Below, piece by piece: positions 23,083 through 35,190 of a DNA stretch of 64,000 nucleotides. The stretch's first letter is position 1. Each line of letters opens with the position of its first letter. Position numbers and translations under genes: made by a program. Under the pieces are notes generated by a model. It did not search any database. It was given only the letters and a program-made list of their open reading frames with translations, and was not told where the DNA came from. Source of the DNA: Hyperoodon ampullatus (lineage: Eukaryota > Chordata > Mammalia > Artiodactyla > Ziphiidae); the NCBI GenBank assembly GCA_949752795.1, contig OX457070.1, positions 41,004,185 to 41,068,184 of the forward strand. The letters run 5' to 3'.

Positions 23083-23870
23083 TTCCAAAGAGGATATACA
23101 AACGGCCAGTAAGCCCCCAAAAAAGTCAATATCATTAGTTGTCATCCAAATGCACATTAAAAATCAGAGATACCACTTTACACCTATTAGAATGGTCAGA
23201 AAAAAAAAAAGGCGGGCAATTTAACAAGTGATAACAGGAATGTGAAGAAATTAGAATGCTCACGTATTGCTGGTGAGATTGTAAAATGATGCTGCCTTTT
23301 GGGAAAACAGTTTGTCAGTTTCCCAAAATATTAAACATAGAATTACCATGTGATCCAGTAATGTAACTCCTAGGTATATACCCAAGAGAAATGAAACATA
23401 TACCAACACAAAAACTTGTGCATAAATGTTCATAACAGCATTATCATAAGAGCCAAAGAAAACTAAAAGCAATCCAAATGTCCATCAACTGGTTTATCAA
23501 TGCAATGGAATATCATTCTGCAGTAAAATAAAGGAATGAGGGATACGTGTTGCAGCATAGATGAATCTTGAACACATTATGCTAAATGAAAGCAGCCAGT
23601 TACAAAGGACCACATATTGTATTACTCTGTTTATATTAAATGTCCAGAATAAACAGATTCAATAGACAGAAAGTAGATTTGTGATTGTTGGGGTTGAGTT
23701 TAGGGGACAATGGAGAATGACTGCTAATGGGGTGCTGAAAATGTTCTAAAATTAGAAAGTTCTGATTATTGTATAAATCTGGCAACATACTAAAACACAC
23801 TTAATTGTACACTTAAAAATGGTGAATTTTATGATAGGTAGATTATAATTCAATAATTGTATTATTTTTA
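23083..23870 (+). mobile_element. Plus-strand L1 3' end, joined 5' to 5' with the minus copy
   Basis: Sense-orientation L1 ORF2 end and 3'UTR: 'ttccaaagaggatatacaaa', 'gtgatccagtaatgtaactc', 'ccatcaactggtttatcaat', 'ggaatatcattctgcagtaa' and the tail 'ttgtacacttaaaaatggtg'. Since both this copy and the minus-strand copy contain the 3' half of ORF2, they are separate copies that meet at their truncated 5' ends. Confidence 0.8.
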
Positions 23871-23879
23871 AAAGAACTA

Positions 23880-24155
23880 AAAATTACCAAATATCCTTCA
23901 CCTACATTCTGCAAATTAATGCTACATTTCCCCAATTTGCTTCATCATTCCCCCTCATATATCTATAGGTATAGATATAAATATATAGATATATAGATTT
24001 AGGTATAGAGTTTCCCATTACTGGTGATGTTAACTTTGATCATTGATCATAGGTTTCTCCACTCTAAGGTTACTCTTTTTACCCTTTGTACTTAAGAAAT
24101 ATCTTTTGAGGATATACTTTGCCATAAGTGTCCTACTTTTTTCATTATGACCTCA
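23880..24155 (-). mobile_element. Old L1 3'UTR fragment
   Basis: The blocks 'accaaatatccttcacctac', 'catttccccaatttgcttca' and 'actggtgatgttaactttga' match the 3'UTR of old L1M elements in minus orientation. The same UTR type appears at 62265-63190. Confidence 0.65.
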
Positions 24156-24183
24156 CCTACTTAGGTTTAGCTTGGAGATAGAT

Positions 24184-24193
24184 ATCTCTCCCT

Positions 24194-24251
<58 letters not shown>

Positions 24252-24262
24252 ATATATATAAT
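24184..24262. repeat. (CT)n microsatellite with (TA)n edge
   Basis: A run of 'tctccc' units passes into about 40 bases of pure CT, then a short (TA)n. It is long enough to be length-variable between individuals. Confidence 0.95.
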
Positions 24263-24295
24263 TTGTTTTAATAGCATAAGAAGTTAGACCAAGGC

Positions 24296-24326
24296 ATGTG
24301 TGTGTGTGTGTGGCATGTGTGTGTTG
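24296..24326. repeat. (GT)n microsatellite
   Basis: About 17 bases of (TG)n, then a 'gcatgtgtgtgttgg' imperfect extension. Confidence 0.9.
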
Positions 24327-24638
24327 GTAGGGAGGATTAGGGGGTAGTTGTGAAAATAAAGAAGATTAAAAACTAAGTGTCCAAACATAAATGTCCTTAT
24401 TTTGATTAATTTAAGCCCTCACTAAATTGGATTTCATGACTCTCACATCTGAGAAAATGAGTTACAGTAACGTTGGATTTTAATGCTTAAAAATTAATGA
24501 GAAATATAAAACTGAATAATTAATACCATGGAATTAAAAATCGAAGCCAATACCTTTTTTAACTTGAGTTCTAAAGGTTTTCTTTTATTAAACTCAATAT
24601 TTACGCTTCTTAAATAGTGTGTTATTTCCTAGGTTTCT

Positions 24639-24665
<27 letters not shown>
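24639..24665. repeat. (AC)n microsatellite
   Basis: A pure AC dinucleotide run of about 27 bases. Confidence 0.95.
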
Positions 24666-24670
<5 letters not shown>

Positions 24671-26535
24671 GTTAGAAAAGATTATGTCATATAACATTTT
24701 ATCTACCTCTCTACCTCTACATATATTTACTGAAAGCTGAAATTTAATCATCCGAATGTACAGAAGTACATTGGTCTGTTCATCTGCTGTTTTAAATGAT
24801 CGATAACTAAGTGTACAGCCAACCACTGTACCAAATCTAGACCTTAATGTACCTCAGAGTTTCCATAGCTGTGGAAATATGTGGGATGGACAAGGACCAA
24901 AAGCAAGACCATCATTAAAGGCACTTTGATCCTCATTCTTCTGATTTGCTCACTGACAAAGGACTCTCATCTCATGAGGACCCAATTTTTAAGGATTTCC
25001 AGGAAAAAGAATGTCCAGATGGTTTCCTGTAATCTGTGAAATAAGTAGGCTAAAATTATGCTGTATTTCACAGAAGTTTTGCTGTCTTTGAGGTGAAGTT
25101 CATCCAGCAGAAAGAATCACATGTTTCACTCAGAGCTTAATTCAGAGAGAATAAAACTCCTCAAAGCAGCTCCTTAAAGTTTTTTTTTTTATTCAGCCTG
25201 AGCTCTCTATATACTTTAAATATCCATAACCTACCAAATGAAAATCTCATTTTGAAGTGATTTTCCTACCAAGTGGGTAATTGCTTTAGGTTCAAACTCA
25301 GTGTTTCTGTGTATACATCGGAATGCCTTCTGAGCCTATTAAGATCCATACAGAACAATGCTGCCCTCGAATATGTCCTTTTTTATGATAATGAGAATCT
25401 CACTTTATATGTATATGGGTCTATATCTGAATTTTTATTTCCAGCTGTATCTCCACCTGTATGTCCTTCACAGTGACTGTGAAGGTAAGATTCATTATTC
25501 ACATTTTACCTTATTTATCCCTATTTTAGAAATTCAGAAACTGTGACTCAGTGAACATATTTCTAATTTTGCTAGAAGAGAAATCCAGGTCTTGCAATAC
25601 TCTTTCTGTTACACAATACTGTTGCTCCACCTCTTAATGAGTGGGATGATTTTGAACACCCAGGAACAATGTGTAGGTGTATTTATTTTAGATGAAGCAC
25701 AATATCTGTCTCGTGAGCAGGTATAATGTGTGGTTCCTCATTGTTCCAACTCTGAATTCTCCAATTACCTAAGTCAAGGTTCCTAGATGTGTTTACTAAA
25801 ATGTTTGCTGTATTTTAATATATGTTATATTTTGCATAAAAATTCGGTAGTGGAGATGGCAAGACAGTCTTATAAAGCAAATAGTTCCTGTGAAGTATAA
25901 ATCCAGATAAATGACCACTAGATAAATGAGGTTTTAAATATATGTCAGTGGTTAGAATTTGTGTGTGATTGGGTTAATATAAGTAGGCTAAGCCTTGCTA
26001 CTATTTTGTGGATTGGTTTTTAATATTTAATAATTCATATTTAAAATCAGTTAAAATAATCAATCGTCAATGTCATCAATAAGTCCCTAATTCTCTACAC
26101 TTTAAACAGCTTAAAGGATTTCAAAGAAATTGTAGTCAACCCGCTTCACTTTGCTGATCTTATTGATATATTAGCCTCTTTGATATTTGATTTATACTTT
26201 TTATTCAGACTGCCTCATGTTTTTGAGCTAATAGTACAGCTTCACTATTTTTGTTGTGGACATGTAGAGGAGCTCACATAATTCTTAGTAGTTGAAATGG
26301 CACCCTGAACTTGAAAACAGAAAACCCATAGGGGTGCAGTTTGGACTCAAACTCTATGTTGTTCAAAATGTAAGACAGGCGTGCTGAATTCAACTCATTT
26401 CAAATTTATTTGAAACTAATTCTTATGTCCATTTTTTGTGGATTAATTAAAACTATATTTTCCCCCTGAAAGTCTATGAAATAGTTTGCCTTCAAAAATA
26501 AAAATGAAACAGAATATTCTGAATGTCTTACATGC
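24666..26535. other. Mostly single-copy DNA with one MIR-like piece
   Basis: A block at about 25490-25640 ('cattttaccttatttatccc' then 'attcagaaactgtgactcag') looks like a minus-strand MIR. The rest shows no repeat family or coding frame that I recognise. Confidence 0.45.
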
Positions 26536-26539
26536 AAGT

Positions 26540-26640
26540 CCTATGAGGGCAGGGTGATGGATGTCATAATCTCTTATTTTCAGTGCCTGACATATAGCAA
26601 ATATTCAATACTTATATTCTAAACGAAGGACTGTTTGAGT
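26540..26640 (+). mobile_element. L2 LINE 3' tail fragment
   Basis: The run 'cctatgagggcagggtgatg', 'cagtgcctgacatatagcaa' and 'atattcaatacttatattct' is the end of L2 in sense orientation. Confidence 0.65.
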
Positions 26641-27374
26641 GAACAAGCTCTTTCTGGTATTGTGCAGACCAAATTTGGGAATGGGGATTGGAGACTGAGT
26701 ACAGTGGGAATGTGGATCATTAAAGGACCATTTTGATTAACTCTGTAGATCCCATGTAACTAGGCAAGTCTGAAGACTTTACTTGATTTTAGCCATTTAG
26801 TTATTTCTGAACTTCTTACTGCCTGCAGTGTACAAATGGCATGAGTTAATTTCTTTCTGCACAAGATTTCTCAGGATGGTTCATAGCTCTACTAGTCATT
26901 TTTCTATAATACTTTCTAGAGTATCACATTATCTTTTGACAGATTGGTAATTAACCTAGGTCTTCATTAGATAGAGAGGAAGATATATGGATTTAAAACA
27001 TTCTTAATAATAAGATGATACATTCCTAATCAAACTGGGATCTAATATATTAGTGATAAGTATTATAGGGCTTACTAATTTAATTTACATTCATGCATCC
27101 AACAAACATCATTCACAGTTCCAGGCACCTTATTATGTATGTGCTAAATAATGTTTACTGGAGTATTCCAATGGTGTTTTGATACATTATCATTTCTTGA
27201 TCTGTTGGAAATAAGGTTGAATTCAGCTTGATGTAAATGTATCTATGCTTGTTGTTAACCTGTTAAAGGTAGGCATTTAAAATTCTTTGACATCTTTGTT
27301 AGATAATAAATAGGTAAATCGGTAAGTAGCTTTTAATTGATAGATTGATAGATGCCTTCTATTTTAGGTTTTAA
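26641..27374. other. Single-copy AT-rich DNA
   Basis: No family is recognised with confidence. 'tgcatccaacaaacatcatt' at about 27095 may be a trace of an L2 end. Confidence 0.4.
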
Positions 27375-28124
27375 AATAAATTGCATTAGATAGGATGAGC
27401 TATGTTATACTGAAGAAACAAACTCAGTAGCTTAAAGTAATGTGATAGATTATATTATTATTTCCAAGTATTTTCTCTTCTTCCAGTCACACAATCGTAA
27501 CATTCCTGTTGATTCTCATGAGACTTGTTGTGTTTCCTGGTGGGATAATGTATATCCCTAACCTTTTGATGTGAGACTAGGCCATCTGTCTTGCTTTTTC
27601 CAATGGAATTTGAATGGGTGTGATGTATACCACATTCAGACACTTGAGTGGCCATTGTGTAGTTCCATTCTGGCTCTTTTCTCCTAAGCATTAGGTCAAG
27701 ACAGGGGCTCCTAAGTCTACATCCTGGGAAGGAGAATGCACATAGAATAGAGATTCAAAGGTGTAGCTGACCCATAGCCATCATGTAAATGAGAGAGAAA
27801 TAAATGTTCATTACTGTAAACCACTACAATTTGTTTCTGCAGCCTTATCTAACAAAAACTGACTAATACCATCAGCAAAGTTATTTCTCATGCATTATAT
27901 ATGTCCATCTTCAAGTCCATTCTACATACTCTGTGCTGTGTTCTTCATTGTCCTCCCTCCCGCCAACTCTCACAGAGCTTACAGCATCAGAAACATTGCC
28001 AGTTGATGGAGCAGAGGGAAAGCAACATGCTAAATCATGCTTTAGCAGTTCATGTCTTCCTTCTGGAAGGGACACACATCAGATTTGCTCACATTTCAGT
28101 GGCCAAAGCAAGTCACATAGCTTA
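27375..28124 (-). mobile_element. Old LTR-like repeat split by an MLT1
   Basis: The left piece (27375-27440, 'gaagaaacaaactcagtagc') and the right piece (about 27880-28124, ending in 'ggccaaagcaagtcacatag') look like two halves of one ancient repeat, separated by the MLT1 at 27441-27872. The family is not certain; the pattern recalls MLT1-related LTRs read in reverse. Confidence 0.45.
27441..27872 (+). mobile_element. MLT1-like (MaLR) LTR, nested
   Basis: Sense-orientation LTR ending with 'gagagaaataaatgttcatt', 'aaaccactacaatttgtttc' and 'actgactaatac', the classic MLT1 3' end. It starts near 'tgtgatagattata'. Confidence 0.65.
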
Positions 28125-28184
28125 GCTTAATTAAAGGAAGGGAAAGGAAGAGCTAAGCTTAATTAAAGGAAGGGAAAGGAAGAG
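28125..28184. repeat. 32-bp tandem duplication
   Basis: A unit starting 'gcttaattaaaggaaggg' occurs at 28125-28156 and again from 28157. The first 28 bases of the second copy are identical to the first. Confidence 0.93.
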
Positions 28185-28497
28185 AACTGGCAAAACTGGT
28201 GAACAGTGAAATGATTACCACATAAACTAACAATCCACAATTTAAAGTTCCTTTCAGAACTGATTAAGTGGATCAGTCTCTGCAAAGAACTCAGGTCTGG
28301 CTTTGGAACATTCTCTCAGAAAAGACCTTGATACACAGAATTGACAGAACAAATACAGAATATAATAGGACTGAAGCAAGCAAAGAAAACTAAATTACAC
28401 TTACAAGTTGAGTGATGCAATAACATATAAATTGATATTTAAGGACAAAAGCTAAGACAGTCTTATCCATTAGTTCGCAATACATTTTTGTAATGAT

Positions 28498-28680
28498 GTA
28501 AATGTTCTATTTCTGCACCATCCATTGTGGTAGTCACCACCAGTGTGTGACTGCTGAGCCCTTGAAATGTGGATAGTGCAAATGAGGAATTGACTTTTAA
28601 TTTTTAAAAATTTAAATTAATTTAAATTTAAATAGCCTAAAGTGACTATTTTATTAGACAGTTAATGTTCAGAAAAACAA
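28498..28680. mobile_element. hAT-type MITE remnant with palindromic AT core
   Basis: The arm 'ctgcaccatccattgtggta', then 'cccttgaaatgtggatagtg' and a palindromic 'atttaaattaatttaaat' (28610-28627), follow a common mammalian non-autonomous DNA transposon. The second arm has decayed. Confidence 0.55.
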
Positions 28681-28684
28681 ATCC

Positions 28685-29279
28685 ATGTCTTTGGAAAAAA
28701 TTGTTTCATCAGTTCTCAGGTTTGTCTTAGAAAAGCATCCAAAGTATAGCTTTGACCATTTTAAATGGTTTTCCGTCTTCGTGGATACAAGATTTTCCAA
28801 AGATTTGGGTCTGCCTGCCACTATCTTTACAGCAATCTGAAATATACTGAGATGGTCTTTGGAGAGCAGTCATGGACATAAGGTTTTAGTCTGGAGAAAC
28901 ATGTCTTTCAGAGCCTGACATATTTCTTGGTAAAGAGAATGAGTATGAGTCTCCTTAGAAAATTTTCTGTAATGTCAAGTTAAAAGGTAGACAATAGGCC
29001 TCATTTATAGACTGTTGATTATTTGCTTTGCTATCTTTCCTAAACTCCTGGTATAAATATAGAAGCGGTACCTGACATCTTTGTGTTGGATAGTGAATAA
29101 GTATCTTAGACTTACTATATCTAAAATCAAAATCTTTATTTTCTTCCCCATTTTTACCTGCCTCAGAATTACCCACCTTAAAAAAATTTACTCAATTATA
29201 AATGCAAAAAAATTGAAGTCATTCTTAATTCCACTTTCTCTCTCACAACCAGCAAATGCTATTCCTCAAAATATATTTT
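28685..29279. other. Single-copy DNA
   Basis: I recognise no family or gene here. Confidence 0.4.
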
Positions 29280-29970
29280 AAAAAATCCAAGTTCTCATCA
29301 TACCCTCCACAGCTACATCCTAAATTATAACACCATCACCTGCCTCCTGGATGGCAGTGATGCTTGATCCCTTAATCCTAATGGTCTCCCTGTTTCCTTG
29401 TTATCTTTTCCCTGAGGGAAAAAAAAGTAAACCTTTTAAAACGTAATACAAATCTGTCACTTCCCTGAACTAACCCATGAAAGGTCTACAAGGCCCTTAT
29501 TACTTGTCTTCTGACTGTCCCTCTCTCAGCCTAGTTAAATAAGCTTCTTTGCTCTTTCTTGAACACATCAAATGACTTCCCACCTCAGGCTCTTTGCACT
29601 TGCTTTTTCTTCTGCTCTGAATGCTTTTCCATCAAAGATCTGTAGGGCTTGCTTTTTCTCTTTATTCAAGATTCTACTTAAAAGCATCTCTTCAGAGAGG
29701 CCTTCTCTGACCACATTATCTAAAATCAGTCTATTCTCTGTCTTCTCACTTTAGTTTATTTTCTACTAATTTCTGTTTCACTCTATATTGTACATTAATG
29801 TTTAGATTTATGTTTGTTTGTTTGCTTTAATCAATTGTATTCTCCCACTGGAATGCAAGCATGATAAGGCGAGGCACTTTGTCTTATTTATAGTTGCATC
29901 CCCATTTCCTAAAATAAGGCAGGACATAAAGCAGAGGCTAAATAAATACTTATTGAATGAATAAATGGAT
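29280..29970 (+). mobile_element. L2 LINE 3' end, long copy
   Basis: Nearly 700 bp of L2 in order: 'atcacctgcctcctggatgg', 'aaatctgtcacttccctgaa', 'cacctcaggctctttgcact', 'cagagaggccttctctgacc', 'ctcccactggaatgcaagca' and 'taaatacttattgaatgaat'. It covers the 3' end only. A 60-codon frame inside is incidental. Confidence 0.88.
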
Positions 29971-31039
29971 TTCTGAATAATTGTGCAAGCATTAATTATA
30001 CTTTTTGGGAAAAGGATTTTGAGATTTGAAAGCAATTTGCCTTACATGGAGTCCATTAAGGAATCACTGGTTGAGTGATGTCAGCAACCTGGTGGAGTGA
30101 AAAGCTTCCTTTTTCTATCTCCTTCAACCTACGATTAGTAAAATATATATAACTTAACAGAGGGACCCTGCCCAACCAGGGAGCTGGAGAATTCCACACA
30201 TTAGTACATCTAAAGGTGGGTGAATTGGAACACGTAGAGGAGACAGAACTGAGGGAACAACAGAGTCAGTGCCTGCTATCCTGGCCCTGAGACCACAGCA
30301 GCTGAGCCCACATCTTCAGAGAACCCAGTAGCAGCAGAGGAAGTGGTGTACTGGGCTTTGTTCTCCTGACCACAGAAGCACCCATGACCATAGGTAACTG
30401 GGCAGCAGTGGCAGAGGGGCCTGGGACCCCATGTCCCCACCCTGTCCTTCCTCTTCCCTCAAGGTGACAGTACCTGTGACTCAAGGGATCCCAGGTATGA
30501 GGAGAGAGCCCACCATCCCAGTAATGACAGTGATTCTGGCAGAAACAAGGCAGCAAAGCCCTTGGAGGCACAGGAAGCAGTAACAAAGACTTGGAGCCAT
30601 ACTTGTGCAGAGATGATGGAAGCTGGAAAGTGCTAACTCTCAAGTGTAACCAGAGACAGCTCAGGTAAGAGAAACAAAAACTTGTGTTATAGTACCACCT
30701 ATAGAAAAACAGATGAAAGGACTCTAACTTCTAACCTGTCATTAACTTCAAATGCAGCAGTGGAAGAACAATTCATCAAGCACCGTGAAGAACCACAGTA
30801 AGACTAGTCCACATAAAGAAAATGACAATTCTCCAGAAACCAAACTTGAAGTCATGGAATACTGCTATCTAACTGATAGAGAATTCAAAATAGCTTCTTG
30901 CAGAAACTCAGTGAGCTACAAGGAAACTTAGGAAGGCAGTTTAACGAGCTCAGGAATAAAATTAATGAAGAGAAGGAATATTTTAATAAAGAGACTGAAA
31001 CTCTAAAAGAAACAAAAACATACAAATTCTGAAGCTGAA

Positions 31040-31582
31040 GAGTTCAATAAATGAGATGAAGAATGCATTAGAAAGCATTGGAAATAGAGCAGACCACAGA
31101 AGAGAAGCATTGGAAATAGAGCAGACCATAGAAGAGAGGATTAGTGAGCTTGAATATAGAAATCTAGAAATGATACAAATAGAAGGGGAAAGACAAATAA
31201 GATGTTAAAAAATGAGGAAGTTCTATGAGAGCTATTCAGCTCTTTTAGGAAAGGCAACATTAGGTTGATGGGTATTCCAGAAGAAGAAGAGAGGGAGAAG
31301 GGAGCAGAGAGTTTATTCAAAGAAATAATAGCTGAGAACTATCCAAGCCTGGGGAAGGAACTGGACATCCAAGTCCATGAGGCTAAGAGAACAACTAATT
31401 ACCTCAATGTAAAAAGACCTTCTCCAAGACACATTATCTTAAAATTGTCAGAAGTCAATGACAAAGAAAGAATTTTAAAAGCAGCCAGAGGAAAAATGAT
31501 GGTAACCTACAAAGGAGTCTCCATTAGACTATCAGCAGATTTTCTCAGTAGTAACCCTACAGGCCAGGAGGAAGTGGAATAA
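31040..31582 (+). pseudogene. L1 ORF1 remnant
   Basis: The coiled-coil region is disrupted by a 32-bp tandem duplication (31074-31137). The RRM-like and C-terminal part stays open at 31265-31582, with 'GIPEEEEREKG' and 'SPRHIILKL' as landmarks. The ORF1 start is not readable and the frame stops early, so no functional product is expected. Confidence 0.75.
31074..31137. repeat. 32-bp tandem duplication inside L1 ORF1
   Basis: The unit beginning 'agcattggaaatagagcag' occurs at 31074-31105 and 31106-31137, with one or two differences between copies. Confidence 0.92.
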
Positions 31583-32189
31583 CACCTTCAAAATACTGAA
31601 ATATAAAAACCGTCACCCGAGAATACTCTCTCCAGCAAAGTTACCATTCAGATATGATGGAGAACTAAAGACTTCCCCAAACAAACGAAGTCTGATGGAG
31701 TTATAAACACTACACCTGCCTTATAAGGAATATTGAAAGGAGCTCTTTTACTAGAAATAAAGGTAAAAGCTACACAAAATTTTGAGTGAAAATTGCAACT
31801 CTTTGTCAGAATGGGTGCATAAAGGTTAAAGGGGGAAAAAAAAGAAAGCAGAAAAATAACTGTAGCAATTGCAGTTTTTTATCAAACTCAGACCATAAAA
31901 AATAATTTGAAACAGCAAATACATAAAAGGGGAAAAGGAAAAGGATGGAACTTATTTGGTAAATGTAGATAAGATGCTATCAGCAGAAAAAGGACTATTT
32001 TATATGAAGTGTTTTATACAAACCTTAGGGTAACCACAAATGTAAACATAGAGCAGAGACATGAAACATAAAAAAAGGGTAAACTGAGAAGAATATCAGA
32101 GAAAACCACCAAACCAAAATGGCAGACAGAAATATAAGGAAAAAGAAATAGTGGAGCTATAGAGCAACCAGAAAATAAAAGGTAGAATA

Positions 32190-34905
32190 GCTGTAATAAG
32201 TTGTCATCAATCAATAATAGCCCTAAATGTAAATGGATTAAATTTATCAGTCAAAAGATACAGAGTGTGGGTGGATGGATTGAAAAACAAGACCCAACTG
32301 TATTCTGTCTCTAAAAGACACACCCCAGCTCTGAAGACAAACATAGGCTGAAAGGGATGGAAGAGATGGAAGGTGATATTCTAAGCATACTTATATCAGA
32401 CAAAATACACTTCAAGCCAAAAAAGATAACGAGCCATTATGGACAGTATATAAATGTGTCAATTCATCAAGAAGACCTAACAGTGGTTAACATATATACA
32501 CCTTTTCATAAGAACATGAAATTATATAAAATAATTATTAGCAGACTTAAAGGGAGAAATTGACAGCAGCACAATAATAGTAAGGGACTTTAACAGCCCA
32601 CTTATATCAGTGGATAGATCATCCAACCAGAAAGTCAACAAGGAAACAGTGCCCTTAAATGAAACATTAGATCAGATGGATTTGATAGTTTTATATCGGA
32701 CATACCATCTAAATGCAGCAGAATACAAATTCTTCTCAAGTGCACATGGAATTTTCTCAAGAATAGACCATAGGTTGGGATATAAAACAAGTCTCAAAAA
32801 TTTAAGAAGATTGTGATCATATTAAACATATTTTCTGGTCAAAATGGTATGAATCTAGAAATCAACTACAAGAAGAAAATTGAAAAAAATCACAAATATG
32901 TAGAGACTGAACAACATGCCACTGAACAACTATGGGGTGAATGAAGAAATCAGAGCAATAAAAAGTTAACTGAAAGCAAATAAAAATGAGAATGCAGTAT
33001 ACCAAAATCTATGAGATATAGCAAAAGCGGTACTAAGAGGGAAGTTTATAGCAATACAGGCCTACTTCAAGAAACAAGAAAAATCTCAAATAAACAACCT
33101 AACCTTACACCTAAAGTAACAAGAAAAAGAAGAACAAATTAAGCTCAAAGTTAGTAGAAGGAAGGAAACAATAAAGATCAGAACAGAAATAAATAACATA
33201 AAGACTAAAAAGATAATAGAAAAGATCAATGAAACTAAGAGCTGGGTCTTTGAAAAGATTAAAAAATTGGCAAACTGTTAGCTAGCCTCACTAAAATCAG
33301 AGAAGGCCCTGATAAATAAAATCAGAAATGAAGGAGGAAAAATAACAATGGATAACACATAATAAGAAATACAGAGGATTATAAGATTATAGAGAGGATT
33401 ATAAAGAAATACAGAGGATTATAAGAATATTGTAAACAGCTATATACCAACAAATTGGACAACTTAGAAGAAATGGACAGATTCTTAGAATCATACAATC
33501 TTTTAGGACTGAATCATGAAGAAATAGGAAATCTGAATAGAACAATCACTAGTACAGAGATTCAGACAGTAATCAAAAAGCTCCCCAGAAGCAAAATTCC
33601 AGTACCAGACAGCTTCACAGGTGAATTCTACCAAACATTCAAAGAAGATTTAATACCTATCCTTCTCAAACTATCCCCCAAAATTGAAGAGGTCAAACAA
33701 ACCTTCCTAACTCATTTTCTGAGGCCAAAATCACACTGATATCAGACACATTACAAGACAAGAAAATTGTAGGCCAATATTTCTGATGAATATAGATGCA
33801 AAAATCCTAATTATTTCATTATATTAACAAATAGAATTCAACAGTACATCATGACGAAGTGGGATTTATTCCAGGATGAAAAAGATGGTTCAAAATCCAC
33901 AAATCAATCAACATGATATACCACATTAACAAATGAAGGATAAAAACATATGATCATCTCAACAGATGCAGTAAAAGCATTTGACAAGATTCAACACTTA
34001 TTTATGATTAAAAACTATCAATAAAGTAGGTATAGAAGGGATGTACCTCCACATAGTAAAGGCCATATATGACAAACCCACATCTAACATTATACTCAGT
34101 GGTGCAAAATTGAAAGTTATCCTTCTAAGATCAGGAACAAGACAAGGATGCCCACTCTAGCCACTCTTATTCAACATAGTATTGGAAGTCCTAGCCAGTG
34201 GAGTTAGGCAATAAAAAGGAATAAAAGGGACATAAACTTGGAAAGGAATAAGTAAAACTGTCACTATTTGCAAAACTATTAGAAAAAATATACAAAAAAC
34301 CTACTAAATGAGAGAAGATATTTGAAAATGATATGTCCCATAAGGGGTTAATATCCAAAATATGCAAAAAATTCATACAAGTAACAATAAAAAACAAACA
34401 ACTCCATTAAAAAATGGGCAGAGGAGCTGAATAGACATTTTCTCAAAGAAGACATACAGATGGCCAACAGGCACATGAAAAGATGCTCAACATCACTAAT
34501 TATTAGGGAAGTGCAAATCAAAACCACAATGAGATATCACCTCACACCTGTCAGAATGGTTATTATCAAAAAGACAGGGAAACAGGTACTGGTGAGGATG
34601 TGAAGAAAAGAGAATCCTCCTACACTGTTGGTGGGAATGTAAATTGCAGCCACGATAATAGACAGTATGGAATATCCTCAAAAATTAAGAATAGAACTAT
34701 GATATTATCCAGCTATCCCATTTCTGGGTGTTTATCCAAGGAATATGAAAACATGAATTTGAAAAAATACATGCACCCCTACATTCGCCATAACATTATT
34801 TACAACAGACACATTATGGAAACAAAGTGCCCATCAGTGGATGAATGGATAAAGGAGATGTGGTGTATGTATCCAATGGAATACTATTCATCCATAAAAG
34901 ATGAT
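32190..34905 (+). pseudogene. L1 ORF2 remnant, internally deleted
   Basis: Endonuclease traces are clear: 32610-32816 contains the C-terminal catalytic motif 'SRIDHRLGY' (from about 32757). RT finger and palm text is present at 33455-34250, including 'KAFDKIQH'-type sequence near 33975, but the catalytic DD block is lost in the deletion near 34280. The C-terminal region resumes and ends within 'WIKEMW'-type sequence at about 34850. Multiple stops and shifts are present. Confidence 0.8.
33364..33425. repeat. Short direct duplication, period 40
   Basis: 'aagaaatacagaggattata' occurs at 33364 and again at 33404, with a related 'agagaggattata' between them. Confidence 0.88.
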
Positions 34906-35190
34906 GAAACTGTGGGTTTGTTTCTCAAGTACTCAAGCAATTATTTAGTTTATATTTTATTTGAAAAATTACTTTTTAAAAGACATTTACCAATTTTAAG
35001 TGAAGGGCAATATACAATATGTGGACAACTGACAAGATAATTTTCAATGACATTTAAGTAATAATAATTTAATATTATCTGATCCCAGAATGCCTTACAA
35101 GCTTTAGCTAATAAAGCTTCAGACTCTGATTACTAAGGAAAGCAATCAGAATATTCCACGTTTCCACGGCGTTCTAGGGCACCTTGTTGT
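34906..35190. other. Single-copy DNA
   Basis: Nothing is recognised in this stretch between the L1 end and the duplication. Confidence 0.4.

Larger units (their letters stand above)
30060..34905 (+). mobile_element. Long plus-strand L1 with internal deletion and no 3' end
   Basis: The copy starts in an L1 5'UTR (about 30060-30900), continues through ORF1 (31000-31600), the inter-ORF region and ORF2, and ends near 34905 without the final 3'UTR or poly-A. Near 34270-34290 the text jumps from just before the RT catalytic DD block ('ctgtcactatttgcaaaa') to the ORF2 region before the cysteine motif ('catacagatggccaacaggc'), so about 1 kb of the RT and following domain is missing. Short tandem duplications (31074-31137, 33364-33425) add further damage. 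Confidence 0.88.

Noticed and set aside
24184..24665. Regularly spaced repeats that might be taken for an array
   Set aside because: Plain microsatellites with no unique spacers, in mammalian DNA; not a CRISPR array.
30266..30643. 125-codon minus frame with many Leu and Pro
   Set aside because: It is antisense to the L1 5'UTR and has no domain.
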